Positions 33,702 to 44,633 of a DNA stretch of 64,000 nucleotides are shown here, piece after piece. Position 1 is the stretch's first letter; each line of letters starts with the position of its first letter. The notes under the pieces were generated by a model that saw only the letters and a list, made by a program, of their open reading frames with translations, made no database searches and was not told the origin of the DNA. Location: NCBI RefSeq assembly GCF_003144195.1, contig NW_020290012.1:248001-312000 (forward strand), read 5' to 3'. The DNA is from Ceraceosorus guamensis (Eukaryota; Basidiomycota; Exobasidiomycetes; Ceraceosorales; Ceraceosoraceae). A program made the position numbers and the translations under genes.

Positions 33702-35426
33702 ATGGCCCCTGTCGCATCTGGACCTAACGGCGCTTTCGCCTCCAACGGCGCGCCAGCCCAAGCTGCTCAAGCCCCCATCGATCCCACGGCTGCTCGTCAT
33801 GAGGACAAGGAGACCATCCGCATCGACTCTCCCAACGTCACTTACAGCGCCGAGGATATCAAGAGTCGCTACGAGTACAACACTACTCACGTCCAGAAGA
33901 GCACCAACGCTCAGGGCAAGACCGAGTACGTTGCCAAGCCGGTCAAGAGCACTTATGAGTTCAAGACGGAGACCAAGGTGCCCAAGACTGGTCTCATGCT
34001 CGTCGGCTGGGGCGGCAACAATGGTACCACCATCTCAGCTTGCATTCTCGCCAACAAGCACAACATCACGTGGCACAACAAGGAGGGTCTCCAGACTCCC
34101 AACTACTACGGCTCGCTCGTGCGCGCCTCGACTATTCGTCTTGGTGAAGACCCCGAGACTGGCAAGGACGTGTACGTTCCTTTCAGTAACCTGCTGCCAA
34201 CTGTGCACCCCAACGACTTCGTCGTCGGAGGATGGGACATCAGCGGCCACTCGCTCACTGACGCCATGACGCGCGCCAAGGTCCTCGACTATGACCTTCA
34301 GCGCCAGGTCGCCCCGTACATGGCCGACATGAAGCCCCTGCCATCGGTTTACTACCCCGACTTCATCGCTGCCAACCAGGGCGAGCGTGCTGACAATGTC
34401 ATCCCCGGCAATGACAAGGCTGCGCACGTCGAGCACGTCCGCAAGGACATTCGCGACTTCAAACAAGCCAACGGGCTTGACAAGGTCATCGTCGTCTGGA
34501 CTGCCAACACTGAGCGCTACGCCGAGATCATCCCTGGTGTCAACGACACTGCCGACAACCTTCTCAACGCTGTCAAGAACAGCCATGAGGAGGTCTCGCC
34601 TTCGACCATCTTTGCTGTTGCCTGCATCCTCGAGAATGCCCCCTACATCAACGGTGCTCCCCAGAACACCTTCGTTCCTGGTGCCATCCAGCTTGCTGAG
34701 CGCCACCGCGCCTTTATCGGCGGCGACGACCTCAAGACTGGTCAGACCAAGGTCAAGAGTGTGATTGCTGATTTCCTCGTGAACGCTGGTATCAAGCCTC
34801 TTGGTATCTCCTCTTACAATCACCTGGGCAACAACGACGGCTACAACCTGTCCTCTGCCCGTCAATTCCGCTCCAAGGAGATCTCCAAGGCCAGCGTCGT
34901 CGACGACATGGTGTACGCCAACCACCTGCTGTACAAGCGTGGAGCCGAGGCAGACAAGGCGAGCAGCGCCAAGGCTGTTGCTGAGAAGGGCGAGCACCCC
35001 GACCACATCGTCGTCATCAAGCACGTTCCTGCTGTTGGCGATCAAAAGGTGGCTATGGACGACTACACTTCCGAGCTCTGCCTCGGCGGTCGCAACCGCC
35101 TGTACCTGACCAACTTGTGCGAAGACTCGCTGCTGGCCAGCCCTCTGCTGATCGACTTGGCCATCATGGCTGAGCTATGCACTCGCGTGACCTACTCGGC
35201 GCGCGAGGGACCTGCAGCCGACAGCCCTGCCAAGCCAGAGGAGTTCCAGAGCCTGTACTCTGTCCTCAGCTTGCTCAGCTACTCTCTCAAGGCTCCCGTT
35301 GTCAAGCCCGGTAGCGACGTTGTCAACTCTCTCGCTCGTCAACGCTCTGCCGTCACCAACTTTATGCGCGCTTGCGTTGGTCTCCAGCCGGAGAACGACC
35401 TGCTCCTCTCTCAGCGCCTTTGGTAA
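33702..35426 (+). CDS. INO1: Inositol-3-phosphate synthase
   Basis: It converts D-glucose 6-phosphate to 1D-myo-inositol 3-phosphate using NAD, the first step of inositol synthesis for phosphatidylinositol and inositol phosphates in the cytosol. The gene is a single uninterrupted frame of 574 residues, slightly longer than the yeast enzyme because of an Ala/Pro-rich N-terminus. The NAD-binding loop is VGWGGNNGTTISA (residues about 104-116). Family blocks include VVGGWDISGHSL, WTANTERYAEI, GGDDLKTGQTKVKS and SYNHLGNNDGYNLS; the last two contain the conserved catalytic lysine and substrate-binding residues. The C-terminus (FMRACVGLQPENDLLLSQRL) is canonical. Codons strongly favour C in the third position, unlike most neighbours, which suggests high expression. 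The start ATG lies in a CT-rich leader with the context ACGATGG. Confidence 0.97.
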   Translation: MAPVASGPNGAFASNGAPAQAAQAPIDPTAARHEDKETIRIDSPNVTYSAEDIKSRYEYNTTHVQKSTNAQGKTEYVAKPVKSTYEFKTETKVPKTGLMLVGWGGNNGTTISACILANKHNITWHNKEGLQTPNYYGSLVRASTIRLGEDPETGKDVYVPFSNLLPTVHPNDFVVGGWDISGHSLTDAMTRAKVLDYDLQRQVAPYMADMKPLPSVYYPDFIAANQGERADNVIPGNDKAAHVEHVRKDIRDFKQANGLDKVIVVWTANTERYAEIIPGVNDTADNLLNAVKNSHEEVSPSTIFAVACILENAPYINGAPQNTFVPGAIQLAERHRAFIGGDDLKTGQTKVKSVIADFLVNAGIKPLGISSYNHLGNNDGYNLSSARQFRSKEISKASVVDDMVYANHLLYKRGAEADKASSAKAVAEKGEHPDHIVVIKHVPAVGDQKVAMDDYTSELCLGGRNRLYLTNLCEDSLLASPLLIDLAIMAELCTRVTYSAREGPAADSPAKPEEFQSLYSVLSLLSYSLKAPVVKPGSDVVNSLARQRSAVTNFMRACVGLQPENDLLLSQRLW

Positions 35427-35885
35427 GGAACATCTTCGCCGCTCGCCGTCAGCTGCTAGCGCAAGTGCTCTGCATAAGGAGGAGCTTCTCGCCCGTTCTT
35501 TCACGATTCCTTAGCTCTTGTAAATGACACAATTCAACTATCCTTGTCATGTGACTTTCATAAGATTCGACTTGTTTTTCGGCTCATTTGATGTGTCAAT
35601 TTTGCGTGGAGCGCATGCGTTGGCGCGACCAACCGAGAGAGTACTGTAGACAGAGCCCGGACCTGCGCTATAGCAAGTGTCTCACATCTGAAGTGAAGGT
35701 AAAAGTGGATACATGAGCGAGCGAGGAACGCGTCGCCGATTTATTTCTTTCACGATTCGCCTGTTGCGACGTGCAAGCGAGCCAACTCTTTTCTACACTC
35801 ATCCCTGCTCCACCGCACCGAGACGCGCCTTTGCAATCGTGAATGCATACGACACGCCGATCGGTATGGCAGAGGAGGCAGACAG
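35427..35885 (+). other. Intergenic region between INO1 and the oxygenase-like gene
   Basis: This should hold the INO1 3' UTR and the promoter of the next gene in the same direction. No gene, clear terminator signal or repeat was recognised. Confidence 0.4.
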
Positions 35886-37643
35886 ATGAGCGAGCCTAGC
35901 CCATCCGCTGTGGCGCCTGCGCTACTACTAGAGAAGCGTGGTCGTGCAGCAGCAGTGCGATTGAACTCTGCTGCTCGGCAAGTTCGAGACGCACTACTGC
36001 ACCCACAACGCGCCGCTACACACTCTTTGCTCGCCTCTCTAGCCATCGACCCATCGACTTTTCGGGCACGGGAACCAGCGCGCGCATCTGGCACATGCGA
36101 GCAAGAAGGCAGAGGAGAGGATGGAGATCGAGATGACGAGCCACAGGATAGTCCTCGGCGAGCTTGCGCGAGCACACCTGTCTTGACGAGACGTGCGAAG
36201 CGAAAGACTGGACCTTGTAGAGAGGAGATGCGACTTGCGCAGCAGCGGCAGCGGCCCATGCTGCTCCAACCCCGCGAGATCAAGCGTGCAAAAGGCGAGC
36301 TTGAGGGCAAGCTGATTGACAATGTGGACAAGAAAGAGCGGAGAAGAGTAGAGTCGGATCGGATCAAATTGGGAAAGGTCATGATCGGATCGGATGCTTC
36401 GAGAGTGCTTGAATGCTCCGAGACCTCTGAGACTCTCGCGACCGCTCGTCGGCGTCGGAAGAAGGCTAAACGCTCGACGAAGCAAGCTTTCGACACCAAG
36501 CTGCTCGATAAGACGCAGCAAGAGCAGCATCAGGAGCCTGAGCGGCATCTCGAGCAGCATGACGTCGGCCAGGTGCACGAAGCAGCGATCGAGTGGATGC
36601 ACCAAGCTCCAGAAGCCTGGGCCATCAATGTCGACACCTTTGCGCTCGCAGTGCCCGTTTTTCCGCTCAAAGCTCACACCTTTATCAGCCAAGGCGGATA
36701 TGCTAGAGGACTGAGACTCGGCTTTCATCGCGACTTGACCATTTTGCATGCTTGGAGCGTCGACGAGCAAAGCATCGTGCTGCGGTATCGCTTCGCACCG
36801 CCTTCGGCCCGTCGTCAAGCTTGTTGGTCGGACGAGACGCCTGTGAAGCAAAAGTTGCAAGGACTCGCACGACCGCTCGCGCTCCTTAAGTCGTACGAGC
36901 AAGAATCGCAGGTCTGTCTTTTTCTTCAGAGGATAAAAAGGGCATCTTCAGCATCCTCATCCCAGCTCAGCTTTGCGTCATCAGACGGGGAGAGATTTCT
37001 GCAAACGCTTTTGCCCGACGGTGTCGATGTGGTACTGCTTGGCAGATTCCTCATCACGGATTGCCACCTTGTGGAGCATCAGACTCAAGGTGAGGCGTGG
37101 CATCTGCGTCTCACCTTCAAGTGGAGCAAGAGCCAGGGCGAGCCGTGGTTCCATGCCTCAATGACGCCAAGAGAGCACAACGCCAGTTTCGAGGGAAAAG
37201 ACAGCAATTGGACTCCATCAGCATCTGAACAACGTTTCGACAGGTGCAGCTTGTACCCTCCCTTGTACGTGATGCCGCCGACGCACAGCCAAAGCGGCTT
37301 TTCGGGAAGTCCAGTCCCTACGCTCTGCTCTTCGATCATCTGTCCAGCGTGCGGATGCGCGACTCCTCGACTTTACTGGACAGGCTGGACGTGTCCCAAT
37401 TGCAAACGCGACTTTTCCGCCCCTGCGCTGATGGTGAAGCGAGATGTGTACATGGGACGCCTTCGACTGAGATATCAAGGTCCGCGCATGGACAACGGGC
37501 ATTGCACTGTGGATCTTCAAGCGCAAATAAAGCACGCTGCGACAGTCTGGTCCGACGGCATCAAATCCGTCACCTACGCCAACAGACCCACTCGGCCCAC
37601 GACTGCGAACGGTGCAAGCAAGCTGCTGGGCCATACTCACACT

Positions 37644-37676
<33 letters not shown>

Positions 37677-38327
37677 CCTTTGATGCATCACTTTTTGGCC
37701 AGCGGAACGTGGCTGGATCGAGCAGACGATCTGCTAGAAAGGTTGATTGCGCGCGATATGCCTTACGAACGCGGATCAAGCTCTTCTCGAGAGACTGCCA
37801 ATCTTTACGTTTCGCGCGTATGCGGCGTGAAAGCGGATTGCCAGCAGTCGTCCCCGCAAGGACTATACACGTCCACACTTTTGGACTTGCAACGGGCACC
37901 CGAAGTTTTTCTGGATGTGGCGCAGTATGCCGACGATGCGACCAGACGCTTCGCAGAGAGACCCAGGAATGCGATCGATGATGCGACGATTTGTGTGGGG
38001 GTCAAGATGGACCTGCAGCCGCTCGAACATGCTGACTTGGATGGCTGGCTACAATTGGCCCATTTCGGTAGCGATGCGCACATCACCCTTTCCCGCAAAC
38101 CTGATGCCCTCAGCAGTAGCTCGACCGGCAACCCTGCCCAGCACACACGTGGCGCGTCGGGCCCTCGGCCCCGGTCTCGAGTGATCGCCACTTGGCAATT
38201 GGACCATGGAGATGTGCTCTTTGTCCAGGATTGCAAGAGCCTCGGCCAAGATTACGAGCTGAGATTTCATGGCAAAGTGGGACTGTCCATCTTGGCTTTG
38301 TGCAGATACCTTGCTCCTTCTCCATGA
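35886..38327 (+). CDS. Zinc-ribbon plus 2OG-Fe(II) oxygenase-like protein, possibly lacking one iron ligand
   Basis: This resembles a basidiomycete family with a Cys4 zinc ribbon followed by an AlkB-like 2-oxoglutarate/iron oxygenase fold, whose substrates are unknown to me. It is a single frame of 813 residues. The N-terminal about 240 residues are basic and low-complexity. Then come WMHQAPEAWAINVDTFA and PVFPLKAHTFISQGG. The zinc ribbon has CxxC at 486-489 and CxxC at 503-506 (CPACG ... WTGWTCPNC). An alanine run of ten residues is encoded by GCA repeats near 37645-37674. In the C-terminal domain HAD (H715, D717) fits the HxD ligand pair, LDHGDVLFV fits the strand before the distal ligand, and R807 fits the 2-oxoglutarate-binding arginine. 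The family's YEH, whose His is the distal ligand, reads YEL (L792) here. It may therefore be a non-catalytic member. Confidence 0.7.
37645..37674 (+). repeat. GCA trinucleotide repeat encoding alanine
   Basis: About nine consecutive GCA codons lie inside the oxygenase-like gene between the zinc ribbon and the C-terminal domain. The repeat is in frame, so length changes would only alter an alanine linker. Confidence 0.9.
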
Positions 38328-38822
38328 ATACATGCGTGGGGCTTGATTTTTTGTGCACTGCGACTGGATATAGCGCCGCTGTCCTGCTTTGAACGTCTTG
38401 CACGATGCAAAACGTGTGCATTGTGAAGAGCATGGCATGCAACATTCGCGCATCCTGTCCTATTCGTGAGTGCTGCTGCTGCTGACGATCTTGAGAAGCA
38501 GATGAGCGATGGGGGCACGGCAGGCGATACGCGTATTGTTTGTTCATGATTTGCGGCCGCGCAACGACTCCACATGATGTTCGATCGAGCGGTGCGCGTA
38601 CCGCAACAGCGCAGTCCCACCACAGTCAAGCATGCATCGAACTTTACGCTTCAAGGGAAAACAAAGGTGGGAAAGGCTGGGGGGAAAATCCACGCTTGAT
38701 GGGTCGGGGTCCCGCTTTCGAGCTTCCCTTTCATACCATTATCCTCGACTTGACCTTCGCTCTTGTTTGGTGGGGAAACACAGAGCTAGAAAGGTGTCCC
38801 CTTTGTCGGACTTTTTTACGAG
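38328..38822 (+). other. Intergenic region before the GPALPP gene
   Basis: This 495-base spacer lies between two genes on the same strand. A short CTG run is at about 38472-38484. No exon was seen. Confidence 0.4.
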
Positions 38823-40348
38823 ATGCCAGCGATTGGACCTTCCTTGCCACCTCATCTCGCCAAGCGGGACATCGCTGACAAGGAAGATGTCTCTTTGACA
38901 TCCGTCCAAGACCCATCGGACGGCGCAGATGATCAGCTTCGACCAGCTTCGGCGTCAGCTGCTGCCGCAGCAGCAGCCGCCGCTGCCGCCGCCGCTTCTG
39001 ATTCCGGAATGATTGGATTCGCAATGCCAAGTACGGCCGTGGAGCAGGAGCCGTTGAAGGGAGCAGGTGCGGAAATGAGTCAGGAGGAAGAAGAGCCAGA
39101 GACTAGTATAGCTATTCACGACGAGGATGAATGGGTCAAAGGTACAACGCAAGCTGGCTCTTCGGCCAGCAAGAAGGGAGCCGAATTAAGCGAAGGTGCG
39201 CGTCGCTTTTTGCAGAGGGAACAACGTATGCGCCAAGCTGCTGCTTCGGATCAGAAGCAATCGGTCCTGAGCGCGCCGCCAAAGAGGGACGATTGGATGT
39301 TGAGACCACCTTCGCCAAAATCTTTGGCTGCTCAGCTAGGTGCTGATCCCAGCTCGGCTCTCAAGGCTAGAGGTTTCAGTCAAGCAGGAAGAGTCCAGTC
39401 CAAAGGAGGCGCATCCGGTGTGAATGTTGGCGATGATGGGAGTTTGTGGACGGAGACGCCGGCTGAACGAGAACAGAGAGTCAGGGAGGAAGAGCTGGGT
39501 ATACGTGGACGTAAAGCGTTAGGGGAAGAGAGCAGTGTGACCTTGAAGCAGGAACAGGAGAGACAAAGGGAAAAAGAAAAGGAGGAAGAGATACGTCGAG
39601 CGATTCGGGATCATGTGAGTCTTTCGATAGCTGCGCTCGGGGCCATCGCTGTCAAGCTTTGCAGTCTGGCCATTATTGTTCAGCATTTCGGTCTGAGCAT
39701 TGTGAAACACATTTTGATTTTCAGGACCCGGCTCGCGGCACGTCGTTGCTGGAGCAACACAGACAAGCAAGGGTTGCCGAGATGAAAGCGGATGCCGAAA
39801 AAGGAAAAGACAGGGGCAAGGCCAGCTCGTCTCCTCGTCATCGAGGAGAGCATCACGATCGGCACCGCTCCGAGCGACGTCGTCGAAGTAGATCGTACAG
39901 TGAAAGCGAGAGCGAGGATGCTGCAGAAGAAAGAAGGAGGCGCGAAAGAAGAAGAGAGCGAGAGCGGAGTCGATCGCCACGTCGAAGCACTGGCAAGTCG
40001 AGGCATCGAGAGCGGTCGCGCTCTCCCTCCGTCTCACGATTAGATATCGAGGAAGAAGAGCGCAGACGGCGGCGGAAGAGGAAAGAGCGAGAACATAAAG
40101 AGGAAAAGGAGGCGAGGAGAGCGCAAAGAAAAGCCGAAAAGGCCCGGGAAGCGGAGAAGGCGGCTGCCAAGCAACGGAGGGTCAAGGAAGAGAAGGAGAA
40201 AGCAGCGCCGGTGGTTTGGGACAGGGACGCTGTTTTGGGACAGAGCGGCAAGATGTTTGACGATAAGAAGAGAGCGGCCATGATCCGAGACGCTGCAGGA
40301 TTGCGTGACCGCTTCGGCACATCATCCAGCGGTGCCTTTCTCAAATAG
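38823..40348 (+). CDS. GPALPP-motif / DUF3752 family protein, RS-rich
   Basis: This is a conserved eukaryotic nuclear-type protein of uncertain role; the Arg/Ser-rich C-terminus suggests an RNA-processing setting. The model is join(38823..39614, 39725..40348), 471 residues. The N-terminus is the diagnostic GPSLPPHL (residues 5-12). DDWMLRPPSP (residues about 158-167) matches the DUF3752 region's 'W.L.PP' block, and LWTETPAEREQR follows. An alanine run lies at residues about 45-58. The second exon encodes SRSPRR and RERSRSPS repeats, then a long Arg/Lys/Glu helix (EKAREAEKAAAKQRRVKEEK) likely to be a coiled coil or single helix. The C-terminus (WDRDAVLGQSGKMFDDKKRA) is typical of the family, which places the mature end here. 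It converges with the next gene at a spacing of 194 bases. Confidence 0.88.
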
Positions 40349-40542
40349 GAGACACGATCTCACACATGCTTGCGCCAGACCGCTGCCATGTTCTGCGAGT
40401 GAATGCTATTGCGTTTCTTACTGTTACAATGAGTGTAGTGCTGAGTGCCAAGGCACATCGCCAAACAGATTTTGTGCCCCCATCCACGCTCCAGGTCAAC
40501 CCTGACCGTTGCACCACGTCGCTCCCGTCTTCAATTCGAATA

Positions 40543-43269
40543 TCACTTCATGTCGCCGGCAGCATCACTCTCAGCGGAAGGCTGCGCTGCTTCCCCTTCA
40601 TTGTTGAGACGCATTGCACCGACTCCATCATCCATTGTAGCTTCCTCATCATCATCGATGCCGAGGAGAGATGCGCCCCTTGCGCGACCGAGACCCAGTC
40701 CGAGAGCAGCAGAGTTGCCACTGATGCTCAAGCCGAGCGCACCACTGCCATAACCCGGACCCGAGCCTGATTTGCCAGCAGAGCTAGAAAGCATACCAGG
40801 CGAAGGTCCTGCTCCTCCGCTGTAAGCATTGAAAGGCGGCGGACATCCTGTCGGTGTCGAGGGACGTGTGGCAGGACTGCCAGATCGAGAGGATCGACTC
40901 GCGCTCATGTGTGGCTGTCCGCTTCCTGCTGCTGATGAGCCTGCTGCACCAGCTCCAATGCTCATGCGAGAAGGAAAATGTGTGGCGAAGTATGATCCAC
41001 CGCGATTGCCCGAGTTGCCGGGAAGACCGGCCGAAAAACCAATTGTAGGCGACGGAATAGAAAGGGGCGTCGGATTAGGAAGCCCTGAGGTCGTCGCCGC
41101 GCCCAGAGCAGAGCTTGCCGGGGTAGCAGACAAGCTTGGACTGATGAGAGGATGTGTCGCGCCGCTGCCAAGAATCAACGTAGCTGGGCTGACGGCGCGA
41201 CGCTTATATGCGCTTGAAGTATAGGGATCGAAGCGCTCATCTGCTCCCATCTTTCTCTTGGCCGACCTGCCTACAAAGCCTGGCGACCCGTTAGCACTGA
41301 CACCCGTTGCGCTCATCATGCCAGCCAAAGAAAGGGGTCCGGGCATCCCTTGATCAGCGTCGACTGAGCCTGTAGACATGGCGCCAGGCGTTCTTGCTCG
41401 ACGTAGTCTCTCCGAGCCTGGCGACTGTCGCGTTTTGACATCCCTAAAGCCCATCCAAAGTGATCCGCGCTTGGTCGCGGACGGGGCGCTCGACGCCAGG
41501 CCACTCTTGACCGGGTCCGTCGAATCGTCGAGGTCTCCAGCTGAATTGTTGGCCTCTCGGAGCTCTTTCTCCTCATCGGTATCGTGTCCCCGCGCTTGGT
41601 AGCTGGTAGACATACCGAGGTCGTCATCACTCGTAGCAGAATCTGCGTTCTCTGCATCGCCATCCCGGCTAGGCGACATCGAAGTGTCCCTTCCGTTTCT
41701 CCGGCCGAAGCCAAAACCTTTGCTGTTGATGCCGCGAAATGCATCGAATGGCGGTCCAGCTCGCGAAGCAGCAGGGTCGAAGATGTTGCGCGAGATGGGT
41801 GGCATTACTGGTCCGTCTTCGCCGCACAACTTTCGTGCAAGTTTTGCTTCGGATGCTACTTCGCTGTCTGTAGGCCTTGATTCATCCTGCAATGTGGCAG
41901 CAACTCGCATGATGGATCGATCTCTCGGCTGTGCGTACGTCGTGAAAGCGAGGATGAGCTACCAAATCAAAGCGCGGATCCTCGGGAAGGCATTGTAGCT
42001 TGGACATACCGTCAGATTGCTCCTGCGCACCGCCCTGCGCACCACTCCACTTCTGATGCCCGAGCTATGCGGCGTTCCACTACTTGAAGATGCTGATGTG
42101 CTTCCACGTCCGGTAGGCGGATCAAGCGCGGTGTTTCCCGTCGCACTCGCGGGTGCTGCAATGCCTGCCGTTGACGAGTCCCGGCCATCTAAGATTCCAC
42201 CAGAAGTGGTCCTGATAGAAGAGATGGGCGAGTCAGACCTGCGAGCGCGGTCCGCTGTCGGGCTCAGCGATGCCATGTCCACCATATCGTAGTCGCTGCT
42301 GCTGACCATCGTCTCATTTCCGTGCCTGCCAGTGTCCTCGTCGGACATTACTACTGGACTTCGAGATCGACGTCGAGTCCCATCAATAGGGGAGATGTCG
42401 TCCATACTCTCAATCGCAGGTGCGAGGGGCCCTTCGTTCCAAAACATGGAGTGGCTAGCAGCAGAGCTCAAAGGTGACGCTGAACCTGACGCAGAGTCTC
42501 GAGAACTTGGCGAGGCTGCATGCCCCCTGCCACCTCTACTCGAGGTTCTCCGTCTTTGCAGCGCCGCGAGCGCGGGCGAAGAGCTTGACACGAAACTGGA
42601 GGGCATCGTCGTGAGCTGAGGCGGAGGCTGACCTCTTGCTCGAAGGTGCAAAGCCTCAGGTGATGCAGGAACTGGGATCTCCTCATCGGCGTCCATTGGC
42701 GCGTCACCCTCCTGACCTCGTCCTGACGAGATGGAGTCTGTTTGCCCCTCGTACATTTCTCCAGCAGGGTTGACCTCCTCTTTGCTGCTTGCTTCCGGCT
42801 CCCCCAGCCCCGAGATAACTTCACTGCCCAATGTGCTGGCTCTGCGCAGCCTCCCGCTCCTGCCATGCCCACCGCTCTGGCCCATTGCCTCAGCAGCGGC
42901 CGCCCTGCGAACAAGAGGATGAGGATGCGCATGCGACGTGGCATGTTCTGACTGGTCCAACACTTGATTCCTCGATGTGAAGCCCGCCGCTGTGCCGGTA
43001 CCGAGCGATGCATATGGGATATTGATGGGGCTAGCCGAACCTGTGCCAACCACTGAAGTATCTGCGCTCTGATCACCAGACAATAGGCTTGGACTGGAAG
43101 CTCGACCATGTCCACGAAGCCTGAAATCCGCTGGCTGGGTTGCAAAGACACCTCGATGACCGGGCGTAGATGTCGAAGTTAGACGAGATGAGGAGCTCTT
43201 CTGATCGTCGGTACTGTGCTCCGCCGTTATGCCGATCTCAGCATTTGCATCCTGTGATGCGGGCATCAT
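40543..43269 (-). CDS. Conserved fungal low-complexity protein (RRSNL.P motif)
   Basis: No named domain is recognised. The model is complement(join(40543..41928, 42010..43269)), 881 residues, starting at the ATG at 43269 (a second ATG follows directly). The splice joins RRAVRRSNLT to PRDRSIMRVAATLQDESRP, recreating a block I recall from ascomycete and basidiomycete homologues (RR.NLLPK...R..A.L..E..P...E). Other conserved-looking pieces are TKRGSLWMGFRDVKTR, GRSAKRKMGADERFDPY and YKRRAVSP. Much of the rest is Ser/Gly/Pro-rich and probably disordered, with a Gly-rich stretch near residues 770-860. Basic motifs such as KRKM and KRRA could be nuclear-localisation signals. A CACAG directly before the first ATG could be an acceptor for a 5' leader intron. 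Confidence 0.7.
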
Positions 43270-44633
43270 CTGTGCTGAACTTCGGCCCGGCACAGACTAC
43301 CGGCGTTGATTGCTTCGGAAGCAGGCTGAGAGCAAATCGCTTCGGACGATGTTGTTCGTATTCGCGAATCTTAGCAAAGGTGAGTCCTGCCACCAGTCGC
43401 TTGTGCGAGGTGAGAGTGCGATCTCACTCGACGGGCGCACCGATCGAGCATGTTGCTGAGATCGCCTCAGCTGGAAGGCAAGCGAATTGAGAGTCGAGAG
43501 CAGAGGTTGGGAGAAAAGGAGAGTCTCTGCTCTGTCGGAGGGTTACGATCGCTGCGCGGTACCTTCGCCTGATATTGTGATGTAGCTCTGTGGAGTGGTG
43601 ACCATGAGAGCAGGCGCGAATGAACGGCGCAAGACTCGTGAATCAAGAATGCTAGAGGCACGTAGTCGGGACAGCACAGCACGGAGCCAGTCACGGACGA
43701 GCGCGCGCGCGACGCCAGCTTCACGTTCAAGCTGCGGCCACCTTTCCTGCCTGTGTAGTAACAATTTCAAACTGGTTCTTCGTCAGAAGTTTTGCTGCGA
43801 GCCCTGAGTTGTCATGTGGATTCTTGGTACCTTGCCAGCTCAACATCAGACCAGCGAACGTGAGATATTAGCCTGTCCGACCGGCCAGGCAGCTTGATCC
43901 TCACAAGAGTCTGCATCTGATTTACGCGTGCTTGGCAGCGCGAAATGTCCGAAACACAAGGGGCTCTTCACAGCACAAAGCTAATCACGACCGCGTCACT
44001 GAAACTCGAGCTCTGTTGCTCTGACGTTGCTTCAGCATTGGTGCCTAGCAGGTCCCGCGCGCTCTCATCATCCACACCAAGTCGTGTGCATCCCAAGAAG
44101 GGGACCACACGCGCCCAGTGTGTCGTGCTCCAAGTTGGCGCGTCACATACAGCCAAGCGCACCTACAAAACGCCATCGTCGACAGCCGGTACCTCGACGC
44201 CATTCCTTCACCGAAGGTCTTCAGCTACGTCCGTCTTCTTACCGAAGCGCGATTCGTCCAGTAGTCGACGCAAAGGATGGCGCTCCTCTGTCTGGAATGC
44301 TAGCTTCTTGTTCTCTCAGCAGTTTGATATCACCTCAAGGGAACGGGCAGCCCCACTTGCGCTTTTGAAGCAGAGCACCAGCCAAGCGGACGTCTTTTCG
44401 AGGATAGCAGAAGAGACGTCTTGCTACTGCACACCAACACTTACCCTCTCACGTTTGCACGCTTCCCGACTGCACTCGGAAAAGCTGGCGGTAGGCACCA
44501 CGCTCGGCTCAGTGAGACGACCTTGCTGACCCCTGAGCAGCCGTTGAGATGACTCGTATGTATTGCTTGACAGCTAATTGGGACTACAGAGGAATGTTCG
44601 GATCAGACTTTGTTGCGTCTATCGGTCCCAACA
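43270..44633. other. Intergenic region between the conserved fungal gene and COX13
   Basis: This 1.36 kb stretch should include the promoter of the gene at 40543-43269 and the COX13 3' UTR. A continuous plus-strand frame at 43945-44529 is listed separately with low confidence. No repeat family or RNA gene was seen. Confidence 0.4.
43945..44529 (+). CDS. Doubtful open frame, 194 residues, no recognised family
   Basis: A real ATG opens a frame rich in Ser, Arg, Thr and Leu with no recognisable motif, no predicted membrane segment and no clear codon bias. It is the longest frame in this spacer, but its composition is what chance translation of GC-rich DNA gives. It may be noncoding. It is included because nothing else explains the stretch. 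Confidence 0.15.
   Translation: MSETQGALHSTKLITTASLKLELCCSDVASALVPSRSRALSSSTPSRVHPKKGTTRAQCVVLQVGASHTAKRTYKTPSSTAGTSTPFLHRRSSATSVFLPKRDSSSSRRKGWRSSVWNASFLFSQQFDITSRERAAPLALLKQSTSQADVFSRIAEETSCYCTPTLTLSRLHASRLHSEKLAVGTTLGSVRRPC

Noticed and set aside
34035-35045. 336-residue open frame antisense to INO1
   Set aside because: It is produced by the strong C-ending codon bias of INO1 on the other strand; the translation is a Val/Asp/Leu-rich shadow with no family resemblance.
36039-36902. 287-residue antisense frame within the oxygenase-like gene
   Set aside because: It is Leu/Ser/Arg-rich with no motif, and the opposite strand has the recognisable protein.
44129-44258. Alternative plus-strand reading giving RVTYSQAHLQNAIVDSRY and following residues
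   Set aside because: It looks protein-like over about 40 residues, but no start, splice site or family could be attached; it may be chance or a lost exon.
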